64,000 nucleotides of DNA from Hyphomicrobiales bacterium (GTDB lineage Bacteria > Pseudomonadota > Alphaproteobacteria > Rhizobiales > Rhizobiaceae): NCBI GenBank assembly GCA_900466945.1, contig UBNV01000008.1:1-64000 (forward strand). The letters run 5' to 3'. Positions 26,809 through 35,646 of the stretch are shown piece after piece. The notes under the pieces are model-generated. The model was not told where the DNA came from and searched no databases. It saw only the letters and a list, made by a program, of their open reading frames with translations. Position 1 is the first letter of the stretch; every line of letters starts with the position of its first letter. The position numbers and the translations under genes are program-made.

Positions 26809-27483
26809 ATGCCGAGTGACGTCGAGGAGCCTCCGTCAATGCCATCAGGCTCATTGCCTTCGATGATCGATGCGCTTTCGCAGGCGATTGCCCGTTGCCG
26901 GATCTGTCGCGACAGTCCTGCGGGTGGGCCGGAGCGGCGCATGCCGCATGAACCTCGACCCGTCGCCTATCTGTCATCGACCGCGCGTGTGCTGATCGCT
27001 GGGCAAGCGCCGGGCCTGCGGGTTCATGAGACGGGTATTCCCTTCAATGATGCCTCGGGGGACCGGCTTCGACAATGGTTGGGTGTGGAGCGGGAGACCT
27101 TTTACGATTGCAGGCGATTTGCGATCGCGCCGATGTGCTTCTGCTTTCCCGGCTACAATGCAGAGGGACATGATCTGCCGCCGCGCCGGGAATGTGCGCC
27201 GCATTGGCGACAGACCGTTATGAATGCCATGCCGCAGGTCGAGCTCATCCTTGCGATCGGTCAGTATGCGCAGGCTTGGCATCTCGGGGCCCTGCGCCGG
27301 AAGACGATGACGGAGACCGTATCCCACTGGCGGGAATTCCTGCTGGCCAATCGCGAGGGGCCACGTGTGCTTCCACTACCGCATCCGAGCTGGCGCAATA
27401 CCGGCTGGCTGAAACGTCATCCCTGGTTCGAGGAGGAGGTGCTCCCGGTGCTCAGGCGCGAGGTTTCCTTGTTGATAGGCTGA
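26809..27483 (+). CDS. Uracil-DNA glycosylase family protein
   Basis: 224 residues from an ATG preceded by GAGGA; a TTG at 26803 is an alternative. Motif A region GQAPGLRVHETGIPFND, the CFCFPGYN segment, and motif B LPLPHPSWRN fit the UDG superfamily. The N-terminal ARCRICRD holds a Cys pair, but the four Cys of an Fe-S type UDG are not all in their usual places. It probably removes uracil or a related base from DNA. It follows the nuclease gene with a gap of six bases. Confidence 0.8.
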   Translation: MPSDVEEPPSMPSGSLPSMIDALSQAIARCRICRDSPAGGPERRMPHEPRPVAYLSSTARVLIAGQAPGLRVHETGIPFNDASGDRLRQWLGVERETFYDCRRFAIAPMCFCFPGYNAEGHDLPPRRECAPHWRQTVMNAMPQVELILAIGQYAQAWHLGALRRKTMTETVSHWREFLLANREGPRVLPLPHPSWRNTGWLKRHPWFEEEVLPVLRREVSLLIG

Positions 27484-27549
27484 AATGATTTTCCATAAAT
27501 CGTAATGAATCGGCTATATCAGGGAAAATCAGTCTTATCAGGATGCCCC

Positions 27550-28038
27550 ATGGACCGCCTCGATCGTAAAATTCTTCGCATTCTCCAGGAAGACTCCACG
27601 CTCGCTGTTGCCGATCTCGCCAAGAAGGTCGGCCTGTCCACGACGCCCTGCTGGCGGCGTATCCAGAAGATGGAAGAAGACGGCGTCATTCGCCGCCGAG
27701 TGGCGCTACTCGATCCGGGCAAGGTCAATACCAAGGTCACGGTCTTTGTGTCGATCCGAACTTCCAGCCACTCGATCGAATGGCTGAAGCGGTTCTCCGA
27801 GGTCGTCTCGGAGTTTCCGGAAGTGGTGGAATTCTACCGCATGAGCGGTGATGTCGACTATCTGCTGCGTGTCGTCGTGCCCGACATCGCGGCCTATGAC
27901 GCCTTCTACAAGCGGATGATCGCCAAGATCGAGATCCGCGACGTGTCGTCTGTCTTCGCCATGGAGCAAATCAAGTACACGACCGAACTTCCGCTCGACT
28001 ACATGATGATCGACAACCAGAAGTCCCAGGAAGACTGA
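27550..28038 (+). CDS. Lrp/AsnC-family transcriptional regulator
   Basis: 162 residues. N-terminal winged helix: LDRKILRILQEDSTLAVADL, then AKKVGLSTTPCWRRIQKMEE, the classic Lrp recognition helix. The C-terminal RAM ligand-binding domain follows, with GDVDYLLRVVVPDIAAYD. The ATG at 27550 is preferred because it places the helix-turn-helix at the usual distance from the start. The A/T-rich leader at 27484-27540 could hold the autoregulatory site. It probably responds to an amino acid; target unknown. Confidence 0.92.
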   Translation: MDRLDRKILRILQEDSTLAVADLAKKVGLSTTPCWRRIQKMEEDGVIRRRVALLDPGKVNTKVTVFVSIRTSSHSIEWLKRFSEVVSEFPEVVEFYRMSGDVDYLLRVVVPDIAAYDAFYKRMIAKIEIRDVSSVFAMEQIKYTTELPLDYMMIDNQKSQED

Positions 28039-28058
28039 GGGGCGCTCTCAAGCGCCCC
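28039..28058. terminator. Hairpin between convergent genes
   Basis: GGGGCGCT (28039-28046), loop CTCA, AGCGCCCC (28051-28058): a perfect 8-bp stem between the Lrp-type gene and the dehydrogenase. There is no strong T tract on either side. Confidence 0.6.
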
Positions 28059-28067
28059 ATGTGCAGA

Positions 28068-28937
28068 TCATTTTTCGAGGCGGGCGAGCAGGGAGGACGT
28101 ATCCCAGCGGTTGCCGCCGAGCTTCTGTACTTCTCCGTAGAACTGATCGACTAAGGCCGTGACCGGCAGGTTGGCGCCATTGCTGCGGGCTTCAGTCAGG
28201 ACGATGTCGAGGTCCTTGCGCATCCAGTCGACGGCAAAGCCGAAGTCGTATTTGCCCTGGTTCATCGTCTTGTGACGATTTTCCATTTGCCAGGAGCCAG
28301 CGGCTCCCTTGGCGATCACCTCGATCACCTTCTCGATGTCGAGACCTGCCTTCTTGCCGAAATGCACGCCCTCGGCGAGGCCCTGGACGAGGCCTGCGAT
28401 GCAGATCTGGTTGACCATCTTGGTCAACTGTCCGGCGCCGGCAGGCCCCATGAGGCCGACCATGCGGGCGTAAGCGTCGATCACCGGACGTGCCTGTTCG
28501 AACGTATCCGGATCGCCACCGCACATGACGGTCAACAGTCCGTTCTCGGCGCCTGCTTGGCCGCCGGAGACTGGCGCATCGATGAAGCCGCAGCCCTTTG
28601 CCGCCGTCGCGTCGGCGAGTTCACGCGCGACCTCGGCCGAAGCCGTGGTGTTGTCGATCAGGATAGCGCCCGGTTTCATCGCGGCGATCACGCCGTTTGC
28701 GCCTGTTGTTACCGAGCGCAGGTCGTCGTCATTGCCGACGCAGGTGAAGACGAAGTCCGCGCCTTCGGCTGCTTCTGCCGGGGTTATGCCAAGGCTGCCG
28801 CCGAACTTTTCGACCCAGGCTTCTGCCTTGGCCTTGGTGCGGTTGTACACCTTCACCTCATGGCCGCCCTTGACCTTCAGATGACCTGCCATGGGAAATC
28901 CCATCACGCCCAAACCGATGAATGCGACCTTTGCCAT
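28068..28937 (-). CDS. Beta-hydroxyacid dehydrogenase (3-hydroxyisobutyrate dehydrogenase family)
   Basis: 289 residues from MAKVAFIGLGVMG. Rossmann motif GLGVMG at 9-14, substrate loop DAPVSGGQAGAENG, and the catalytic Lys in AGQLTKMVNQ. It oxidises a beta-hydroxy acid with NAD(P)+; 3-hydroxyisobutyrate, tartronate semialdehyde, glyoxylate or succinate semialdehyde are possible substrates. Frames longer than the chosen start add a poor N-terminus. It is convergent with the Lrp-type regulator. Confidence 0.9.
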   Translation of the reverse strand: MAKVAFIGLGVMGFPMAGHLKVKGGHEVKVYNRTKAKAEAWVEKFGGSLGITPAEAAEGADFVFTCVGNDDDLRSVTTGANGVIAAMKPGAILIDNTTASAEVARELADATAAKGCGFIDAPVSGGQAGAENGLLTVMCGGDPDTFEQARPVIDAYARMVGLMGPAGAGQLTKMVNQICIAGLVQGLAEGVHFGKKAGLDIEKVIEVIAKGAAGSWQMENRHKTMNQGKYDFGFAVDWMRKDLDIVLTEARSNGANLPVTALVDQFYGEVQKLGGNRWDTSSLLARLEK

Positions 28938-29033
28938 ATGTTCTGCCTCTGCCCTTTCGCTGAAGGCCAAGGCATAAAGCAGGAAAGCCGACAGGAAAAG
29001 GTCGCTTCGGTCCCGGTCCGACCTGACTTTGCT

Positions 29034-30548
29034 TCAGCCGACGGCGCGTGGGAGCGGCTGTTCGCCATCGAGGCGCTTCGATCTCTCGCCGAGTGAATCC
29101 GAAATCTCCTGCCATATGCGGCGCAGACGCCGGACATGAAGATCGTCGGCGATCCAGCCCATCATGTGTTCCACACGTGTTTTCACATCTGCAGGCGTGA
29201 GGCCGAGTTTTTCGCGGAACCATCGGCAAAATTCATCCGGATCCTGGGCCGTCTTCACGTTTGCCTGGTCAACCATCAGAAGATTCGTGCCGCCGAATTT
29301 GCAGACGTCACGCAGATTTTGCGTGGGGGCGACAAGAACGCCTGCAAGCAGAAGGTCGAATTCCTCGGGGCTATCGCTATCTCCTAAGCCTGACTTTCGG
29401 AAATCGATCGCGCGTTCGAGGTCAAAGATCGTCCTGATCTGCAGTTCGCGAAGTATCAGGAACTTCTCAATGCCAACGAGATGGCAGAGCTGGGCCTGTG
29501 CGATCCAGTCGACGGCCTGGTAGATGCCGTAGGGCGATTCGATATGCAGCATGATCGGATTGTAAGTGGCGAGCCCCTGTACATCATAAATGCCGCATTC
29601 CTGCAGGCGAAAGCGTGTCGCATAGTCGATGCCGTCGAGCGCATCGAGGGGCGTGATGCGCGTGATTCTGTTGAAGCGGTCGTCGTCCATCTTGACCCAT
29701 GACATCAGCGATTGGAGGCGCAGCAGCGCGAACTTGCTGGCACTGTCAGGCAGGTAGCCGAGAACGGGCGCAAGGATCAGCCAGATGCGTGAGGCGTCCG
29801 GCGTACAGGGCGCCGTCGGCAATGAGCCCAGCGCCGTGGAGCACCTGTTTTCCAGAAGCGTAATGCCGAAGGTCGGGTCCGGGATTGCTCTGTAGAGGGC
29901 GACAATAAAGACGACGGAAACGATCGACTCGACAGTGTAGCGAATGAAGGTGAATGCGGAGAGGTCGAATACCGCCAGTCCACGCATGAAGCCGCGGATG
30001 GCCGCAAGATAGGCGCCGGCGAAAGCGAGGCCTCCAATCAGGTTGAGATGGGACCGTGCCTCTGCCGTGTTTGCCGGCGTCGTGAGGCCCGACGCGGCGA
30101 GCTCCAGGCCCCTAAGGAGCGCTTCGGTGCCGTAATAGGTGACGATCATCATTCCGACCGAGGCGAGGATGAGGCGGATGTCCGCCCAATTGCCGAACCG
30201 GATCTTGCCGATGATCGCAGTAATCTGTTGGACGGGCGGCATCTGGTCGAAGCCTATCTCTTCCTTGATCGTGATCGGCAGGTCCTGGACATATTTCGAG
30301 CGCACGAATTCCAGCGATGGATTGACCGTGCTTGGACCCTTTTCCTCCGACTTCGTCGTCGTCGGAAAAGACGTCAGAAAATCCCGGATGATCAGCAGCC
30401 GGCGGTTGCGCATTTCATGGCGGGCATAGATGAAGAGCAGAGGTGTCGCCACAGCGACGAGAAAGGCGTAGCCGTTCGATGGGCCGAGCGAGGACCAAAG
30501 ATACGTCAATGCGCCAATTAGCGAATTGCCGAATTGTGTAGTGTCCAT
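29034..30548 (-). CDS. Unrecognised membrane protein with a C-terminal helix-hairpin-helix-like region
   Basis: 504 residues. A helix near residue 26 (GYAFLVAVATPLLFIYA), a soluble part, then helices near IRLILASVGMMIVTYYG, GGLAFAGAYLAAIRGF and VESIVSVVFIVALYRA. The C-terminal half is soluble; IDYATRFRLQECGIYDVQGL resembles a helix-hairpin-helix motif of the DUF4332 kind, though I cannot prove it. The start is the ATG directly after GGAAA. That ribosome binding site lies in the arm of a perfect 14-bp hairpin (30548-30580), so translation may be controlled by RNA structure. It follows the methyltransferase gene by 99 bases on the same strand. Function unknown. Confidence 0.8.
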   Translation of the reverse strand: MDTTQFGNSLIGALTYLWSSLGPSNGYAFLVAVATPLLFIYARHEMRNRRLLIIRDFLTSFPTTTKSEEKGPSTVNPSLEFVRSKYVQDLPITIKEEIGFDQMPPVQQITAIIGKIRFGNWADIRLILASVGMMIVTYYGTEALLRGLELAASGLTTPANTAEARSHLNLIGGLAFAGAYLAAIRGFMRGLAVFDLSAFTFIRYTVESIVSVVFIVALYRAIPDPTFGITLLENRCSTALGSLPTAPCTPDASRIWLILAPVLGYLPDSASKFALLRLQSLMSWVKMDDDRFNRITRITPLDALDGIDYATRFRLQECGIYDVQGLATYNPIMLHIESPYGIYQAVDWIAQAQLCHLVGIEKFLILRELQIRTIFDLERAIDFRKSGLGDSDSPEEFDLLLAGVLVAPTQNLRDVCKFGGTNLLMVDQANVKTAQDPDEFCRWFREKLGLTPADVKTRVEHMMGWIADDLHVRRLRRIWQEISDSLGERSKRLDGEQPLPRAVG

Positions 30549-30580
30549 TTTCCTTTTCCCCCATTTGGGGAAAAGGAAAA
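30548..30580 (-). promoter_or_regulatory. Start-codon hairpin that hides the ribosome binding site
   Basis: Arms at 30548-30561 and 30567-30580 are perfect 14-bp complements with a 5-base loop. On the minus-strand transcript the second arm is GGGGAAAAGGAAAA, containing the ribosome binding site, and its last base is the A of the start codon at 30548. A loop AUG also exists, out of frame with the gene. Confidence 0.7.
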
Positions 30581-30647
30581 CAAGAACAACCCGGGATTGC
30601 CACAAACCGCATGCAGCTTTAGATTGTTATTTGTGGCTATGGCGGGC

Positions 30648-31463
30648 TCAGCCGCGCTTTTTCGCCACGACGAGATGCCCCGGCGAGGGTTCTCCGTCCT
30701 GCATGCGGACATTGATGTCGGTGATTTCGACGAGTTCGAAGCCGGTGGCGGCAAGGCGCTCGCGCACATAGGTCTCGGCATGCACGAAACGCTGATGCGG
30801 TCCGACCATGAAGGGACGATCCGCCATCACCTCGGCGGGCCTCGTCTCGGAGGAGAATATGAAGATGCCGCCGTCGGTCATGTTCTCGGCGGTGCCAAAG
30901 AACAGCGGCTCGAGGGCGCCGAGATAGGGCAGGACGTCGGTGGCGGTCACCAGGTCGAAGGCCTCGTCGTCGTTGTCTTCGAGGAAGTCCTCGAGTTCGG
31001 CCACATAGAGCGTCTCGTAGAGATCCTTTTCATGGGCGATCTCGACCATCTTCTCGGAGATATCAATGCCGGTCATGTCTTCGACCATGTCGCGCAGGGT
31101 GCCGCCGGTCAGCCCGGTGCCGCAGCCAAGGTCGAGCAGACGCTTGAACGGCCCGAGGTTGAGGGCCTGAAGCCGCTGGCGGACCATCATCGGCACGGTG
31201 TAGCCGAGCTGTTCGACGAGGATGTCTTCGAAGGCGTCCGCATGCTGGTCGAAAAGGGTCTCGACATAGGCGTCCGGTGCCTTGGGCGGAGCTTCGCCGC
31301 GTCCCAGGGCCGCGATTCGGACGGAGGCGCCGCCGTGGTCGTCAGGATCAATCGCCAGCACTTCCTGATAGGCCGCCACGGCCGCGTCGATCTCGCCGGC
31401 CTTCTCAAGGCTAAGTGCGCGGTTATAAGCTTCCGCCAGAGCTTCTTCGTCGATCTCGGCCAT
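30648..31463 (-). CDS. SAM-dependent methyltransferase with N-terminal TPR-like repeat
   Basis: 271 residues from MAEIDEEALAEAYNRA. The N-terminal about 55 residues form TPR-like helices (ALSLEKAGEIDAAVAAYQEV), then a class I methyltransferase: motif I LLDLGCGTGLTGG near residue 110, an acidic motif II in MTGIDISEKM, and a later FDLVTATDVLPYLG. The substrate is unknown; trans-aconitate or small-molecule methyltransferases have similar folds. A longer open frame upstream to 32216 is antisense to the DUF2270 gene and is rejected. Confidence 0.85.
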   Translation of the reverse strand: MAEIDEEALAEAYNRALSLEKAGEIDAAVAAYQEVLAIDPDDHGGASVRIAALGRGEAPPKAPDAYVETLFDQHADAFEDILVEQLGYTVPMMVRQRLQALNLGPFKRLLDLGCGTGLTGGTLRDMVEDMTGIDISEKMVEIAHEKDLYETLYVAELEDFLEDNDDEAFDLVTATDVLPYLGALEPLFFGTAENMTDGGIFIFSSETRPAEVMADRPFMVGPHQRFVHAETYVRERLAATGFELVEITDINVRMQDGEPSPGHLVVAKKRG

Positions 31464-31589
31464 GTCAGGCTCCCGTTTGCGTGGCCGTCTCGCCGGCCTT
31501 TGCGGCTCGTCTAGCCCGTCGGGACCGGCTTGGCAATGAAAACGGAACCGTGCAGGGTCTCCCGATGTTTGCAGTGCAGGGAGCGTCGC

Positions 31590-32327
31590 ATGGAACATAC
31601 AACAGACGATAAAGCCGGCATGCTGCCGCTGGAAAGCGCCAAGCCCGCCCGCCAGGCACCGGCCTTGCCGGCCAACTCGGCCGAAAAGGCCAATATGATC
31701 ATCCACTATTATCGTGGGGAAATCGGGCGCATGACCAGCTGGCGCGACCGGATCGACCGCACGTCGAACTGGTCGATGACGGTGGTGGCCGGTCTCTTGT
31801 CCGTGTCGCTGTCCACGCCGGCTTCGCATCATGGCGTCATCCTTTTTGCCATGCTGCTGATTTCGGTCTTTCTGCTGATCGAGGCGCGGCGCTATCGGTT
31901 CTTCGATGTCTATCGCGCCCGCGTGCGCCAGTTGGAGCGCCACTATTTCGCCCAGGCGCTCTGTCCGCAGGCGGAACTCAAGGCCGATTGGGCCGAGGCG
32001 ATCGCGGCCAGTCTGCGCAAGCCCGTCTTCCTGATCGACTACCGCGATGCGCTCTTCCGGCGTATCCGGCGAAACTACGTCTGGATGTATCTCATCCTGC
32101 TTCTCGCCTGGGCGCTGAAGATCTCCAGCCCGAAGTTGCAACAGGGCGAGGCCCCTGTCGAATTCGTCAGCAGCCTTTGGCAGGTGGTCGACAATGCTCA
32201 TCTTGGGCCGCTGCATGGCGGCATGGTCCTGGCGCTGGTCGCCGCGTTTTACGGTTCACTGCTCTTTGCCGTAATGCATCGGGAGCCTGACGATGGCGAG
32301 TTTGCCCATGGCGAGGTGCATGTCTGA
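31590..32327 (+). CDS. DUF2270 integral membrane protein
   Basis: 245 residues with the ATG after GGGAGCGTCGC. A soluble N-terminus, NMIIHYYRGEIGRMTSWRDR (the family's entry motif), then two closely spaced helices (MTVVAGLLSVSLS, GVILFAMLLISVFLLIEARR), a cytosolic stretch, and two more C-terminal helices (WMYLILLLAWALK, MVLALVAAFYGSLLFAV). The function of DUF2270 is unknown. It is divergent from the methyltransferase and convergent with usg. Confidence 0.88.
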   Translation: MEHTTDDKAGMLPLESAKPARQAPALPANSAEKANMIIHYYRGEIGRMTSWRDRIDRTSNWSMTVVAGLLSVSLSTPASHHGVILFAMLLISVFLLIEARRYRFFDVYRARVRQLERHYFAQALCPQAELKADWAEAIAASLRKPVFLIDYRDALFRRIRRNYVWMYLILLLAWALKISSPKLQQGEAPVEFVSSLWQVVDNAHLGPLHGGMVLALVAAFYGSLLFAVMHREPDDGEFAHGEVHV

Positions 32328-32341
32328 GCGCATGTGCGACC

Positions 32342-32608
32342 TCAGTGCAAGATGAACTCGCCCTTCAGCGAGCGCCATTCGCTGGCCGCGATCATCTTCT
32401 TGTGCACGTAGGTGACGGAGTGGAGGGGTCCCTCGATCTTGTCCTGCCAGAAGCGCAGGAAGCCGCGCATTTCGGGAAATTCCGGGGCGAGGTCGTAATG
32501 CTGCCAGATGTAGGTCTGGAGCAGGGAGGGGTGGTCTGGCAGGCGGTAGAGGATCTGGGCGGTGGTCAGACCGTAGCCCTTCAGCATCAGTTCCATTTCA
32601 CTGTTCAT
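32342..32608 (-). CDS. usg: Usg family protein
   Basis: 88 residues, typical length. MELMLKGYGLTTAQILYRLP and QTYIWQHYDLAPEFPEM are the strongly conserved Usg segments, also near trp genes in other alphaproteobacteria. Function unknown. Here no trp gene adjoins. The 170-base gap upstream holds its promoter and nothing else that I can name. Confidence 0.9.
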   Translation of the reverse strand: MNSEMELMLKGYGLTTAQILYRLPDHPSLLQTYIWQHYDLAPEFPEMRGFLRFWQDKIEGPLHSVTYVHKKMIAASEWRSLKGEFILH

Positions 32609-32778
32609 GTCCGTTGCTCCGTATCCCGTTGCAAGGGATCGGTGCGGACGGCGTCACGCTTCCGCGACCGACCGGGGCCGCGACCAACGCGGGCCCTGAC
32701 ATGATGGAAACACCGCTTGGTGAATGATGTGTTAACGGAGGTCGGACGACATCAGGCTGGATGCCGCCCGCAAGAACG

Positions 32779-33609
32779 CTATCGCTTCAAATGACGGGTC
32801 AGGCGTGCTTCAATTGCGCCCCAAGTGTGACGGAGCGCCTCGACGATGGCGAGGTAGAAAATCGCCGCCCAGAGGTATGTCTGGTAATCAAAGGTGCGCG
32901 AGAAGGCGTATCGCGTCTGGCCCATCAGATCGAGGACCGTGACGACCGCAACAACGGCTGAACCCTTGATCATGAAGATGATCTCGTTGCCATAGGGACG
33001 CAGCGCCACGATCAGCGCCTGGGGCATGATGATTTTCCAGAAGGTGATCGATCGCGGCAGGCCGAGCGATTTTGCACCTTCGGTCTGACCGCGCGGTACG
33101 CTTTCGATCGCACCGCGCAGGATCTCGGCCTGATAGGCGGCCGTGTTCAGTGTCATGGCAAAGAGCGCGCAGTACCAGGCCTCGCGGAAGAACCACCAGA
33201 GGCCGACCGCCTCGATCTGCGGGCGGAACGAGCCAAGCCCATAATAGATCAGGAAGATCTGCAGCAGCATGGGCGTGCTGCGGAAAACATAGACATAAGC
33301 GTAGGCAATGGCATTCAGCAGCTTGTTCTTTGCCATGCGGGCGAAGGCCACCGGCAGGGAGAGGACGGCGCCCAGGGTGATGGAGCCGAAGGTCAGCATC
33401 AGCGTCGTGGCGAGACCGTCGAGATAACGCCAGCCATAGCGGGCGATCTTTTCCGGATCCCAGCTCGAAATGAGATACCAGGCAAGAGACATGCCGAGTA
33501 CAGCCCAGAGTGCCAGGATCGCATAGCCGAACACGCGGGCGGGCGTGATGCGGCTAACCTTGGCGGGTGGCGCGGGGCGGGCGGGAATGATCTCGAGAGC
33601 ATGGCTCAT
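32779..33609 (-). CDS. Polar amino-acid ABC importer, permease 2 (HisM/OccM/AotM-like)
   Basis: 276 residues. A soluble N-terminus, one helix (FGYAILALWAVLGMSLAWYL), then a HisMQ-type permease core with four or five helices and the EAA loop IESVPRGQTEGAKSLGLPR. It partners with the gene at 33606-34409 to form the channel for a basic or polar amino acid. The start overlaps the stop of that gene by four bases. It is the last gene of the operon and no ATPase gene follows it. Confidence 0.9.
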   Translation of the reverse strand: MSHALEIIPARPAPPAKVSRITPARVFGYAILALWAVLGMSLAWYLISSWDPEKIARYGWRYLDGLATTLMLTFGSITLGAVLSLPVAFARMAKNKLLNAIAYAYVYVFRSTPMLLQIFLIYYGLGSFRPQIEAVGLWWFFREAWYCALFAMTLNTAAYQAEILRGAIESVPRGQTEGAKSLGLPRSITFWKIIMPQALIVALRPYGNEIIFMIKGSAVVAVVTVLDLMGQTRYAFSRTFDYQTYLWAAIFYLAIVEALRHTWGAIEARLTRHLKR

Positions 33610-34409
33610 CGGCCCACCTCCGCACGGTTCGCCCATCTTGAAATTGCGTTCAGCCCGATCGACGAGACGCTGGCCAGGATCAGGTATAGCAGACAGGCGA
33701 TGCCGTAAAACAGGAAGGCTTCCTTGGTCACACGCGCGGCAACTCCGGTCTGGCGAACAATATCGGCAAGCCCGATAACCGAGACGAGTGCGGTATCCTT
33801 CAACAGCACGAGCCAGAGATTGCTCAAGCCCGGCAGGGCGATGCGGATGAGCTGCGGCACAATGACCAGCCACATGGTCTTGCGCCTGGAAAGGCCGACG
33901 GCGCTGCCGGCTTCATACTGGCCGCGTGGGATTGCCTGAAATGCGGAAAGCAGAACTTCCGAGGCATAGGATGAAAACACGACCGACAGGGCAATGATGC
34001 CGGCAATGAAGGCGTTGATCTCGACCCGTTGGTCGCTGCCGAACCAGGTCAGGACCGACTGAACCAGGATCTGGAAGCCGAAATAGACGATGAACAGCGT
34101 CAGAAGTTCGGGCAGTCCGCGGAAGATGGTCGTGTAGACACCTGTTGCTGCCCTCAGGCTCCATTCTCCCGATTGACGTGCAAGTGCTATCAGAAAGCCG
34201 ATCGCAAGTCCGATCGGCAGGGTCACGAGTGCGAGTGAAATCGTCACCTTCACGCCGAAGGCGATCTCGTCGCCCCAGCCGGTGTCACCACAGCCGACCA
34301 ATGTGTCCGACGCGAAAAGCCGGAAGAGCCCGATCGGGCCGCAGAGTGGATCGAACGTGTAGCTGATCCAGGCCCAGATTGAGCCGAGTGCGGAAGACAA
34401 TCCGCCCAT
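33606..34409 (-). CDS. Polar amino-acid ABC importer, permease 1 (HisQ/OccQ/AotQ-like)
   Basis: 267 residues. HisMQ-type permease: TIFRGLPELLTLFIVYFGFQ, the EAA loop QAIPRGQYEAGSAVGLSRRK, and several helices. The N-terminal extension of about 50 residues with three Cys/Gly-rich positions (VGCGDTGWGDE) is a known feature of this subfamily in rhizobia. It sits between the binding-protein gene upstream and the second permease downstream, with a hairpin attenuator between it and the binding-protein gene. Confidence 0.9.
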   Translation of the reverse strand: MGGLSSALGSIWAWISYTFDPLCGPIGLFRLFASDTLVGCGDTGWGDEIAFGVKVTISLALVTLPIGLAIGFLIALARQSGEWSLRAATGVYTTIFRGLPELLTLFIVYFGFQILVQSVLTWFGSDQRVEINAFIAGIIALSVVFSSYASEVLLSAFQAIPRGQYEAGSAVGLSRRKTMWLVIVPQLIRIALPGLSNLWLVLLKDTALVSVIGLADIVRQTGVAARVTKEAFLFYGIACLLYLILASVSSIGLNAISRWANRAEVGR

Positions 34410-34469
34410 GCCATTCCCCCTTAGCGGTTTTTCCCGCCTTTTTGATCGTCATGCCGTTTAAATGCAAAA

Positions 34470-34494
34470 TGGCGGAAGTGTTCGACTTCCGCCA
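34470..34494 (-). terminator. Intra-operon attenuator between binding-protein and permease genes
   Basis: Perfect 10-bp stem TGGCGGAAGT / ACTTCCGCCA with a 5-base loop. On the minus strand it is followed by TTTTGCATTT. It lies 25 bases after the binding-protein stop and before the permeases, so it should raise the ratio of binding protein to permease. Confidence 0.7.
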
Positions 34495-34518
34495 CTCGTT
34501 TTCTCGGGTGATATGCGA

Positions 34519-35292
34519 TTACTCGCCGTAAACGTCGAAGTCGAAGTACTTCTTGTTGATTTCTTCGTATTTGCCGTTGGCGCGGATCGCGGCGATGGCA
34601 GCCGTGAACTTGTCGGCCAGCGCGGTTTCGCCCTTGCGGACCGCGATGCCTGCACCTTCGCCGTTGATCTCGACGTCGACCGGCAGCGGGGTCAGGATCT
34701 TGCAGCAGGCGCCTGCGTCCGACTTCAGCCATTCAGAGAGAACGACGATGTCGTCGACGACGGCATCAACGCGGCCGCCTTCGAGATCGAGCTTGTACTC
34801 GTCAGCCGTCGGATAGAGCTTGAGCTCCGACTCGGCCATGTGCTTTTCGGCGTAGTTGGCATGGGTGGTCGACGACTGCGCGCCGACGGTCTTGCCGGCG
34901 AGGCCAGCCACGTCGGTGATGGCCGAATCCTTCGGCACGGCGACGGCCGGTGGGGTGTTGTAGTACTTCTTGGAGAAATCGACCTTTTCCAGACGCTCGG
35001 GCGTGATCGACATGGATGCAATGATCGCGTCGAACTTCTTTGCCTGCAGCGCCGGGATGATGCCGTCCCAATCCTGGGTCACGAATTCGCAAGTTACCTT
35101 CATCTCTTCGCAGAGCGCCTTGGCAACGTCGATGTCGAATCCGACCAGCGAACCGTCGGCTTCAAGGTTGTTGAAGGGCGGGTAGGCGCCCTCGGTGCCG
35201 ATGATCAGCTTTTCCTGAGCCATGGTCGAACCGGCGAAAAGCGACAGGGCAGCGAACGAAGCTGCAGCCAGAAAACGTGTCGGAATACGCAT
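34519..35292 (-). CDS. Periplasmic lysine/arginine/ornithine-type binding protein
   Basis: 257 residues with a Sec signal peptide (residues 1-25, ending STMAQ). Cluster F (LAO/HisJ) fold: KLIIGTEGAYPPFNNLEADG at the N-terminus of the mature protein, GFDIDVAKALCEEM, then the family DGIIPALQAKKFDAIIASM. Two Cys in ACCK near residue 200 are unusual. The substrate is a basic or polar amino acid; histidine, lysine, arginine, ornithine or octopine cannot be told apart here. The first gene of the operon. Confidence 0.92.
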   Translation of the reverse strand: MRIPTRFLAAASFAALSLFAGSTMAQEKLIIGTEGAYPPFNNLEADGSLVGFDIDVAKALCEEMKVTCEFVTQDWDGIIPALQAKKFDAIIASMSITPERLEKVDFSKKYYNTPPAVAVPKDSAITDVAGLAGKTVGAQSSTTHANYAEKHMAESELKLYPTADEYKLDLEGGRVDAVVDDIVVLSEWLKSDAGACCKILTPLPVDVEINGEGAGIAVRKGETALADKFTAAIAAIRANGKYEEINKKYFDFDVYGE

Positions 35293-35646
35293 GAGATCCT
35301 CTCTGTTGGTGGACGCCGCTTGTTGTTTTGATGCGGCTGTCCATGATCGTGCAGCGCGTTAGCAGCACTTGGCCCAATATTCGTCCGGTTTTTGAACCGA
35401 AATCAACAACAAACCGCGTAGTCGCCTAATTTTGCTTCTTATAAGTGCGATAGCTGGCTGCGGAGGAATATTTGTTCCATTCGGTGTCGTCGGATGGAGC
35501 AAATGTCGTTCCCACTCGTTCAGGCACGGTTAATTATGCGAACTCTAGCTTGGCGGCAGTTTCGGTTCGCGTAATCGAGCACGCATTTAATGGCGTGGCA
35601 CGGATGATCCCATCGGTGGCCATGCAGAGGGAAGGAAACGCAAGAT
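35293..35646. other. Intergenic region with divergent promoters
   Basis: A 354-base gap upstream of the minus-strand amino-acid importer and the plus-strand OmpA-domain gene. It is A/T-richer around 35395-35450. I see no RNA gene, long inverted repeat or credible short gene. Confidence 0.4.
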
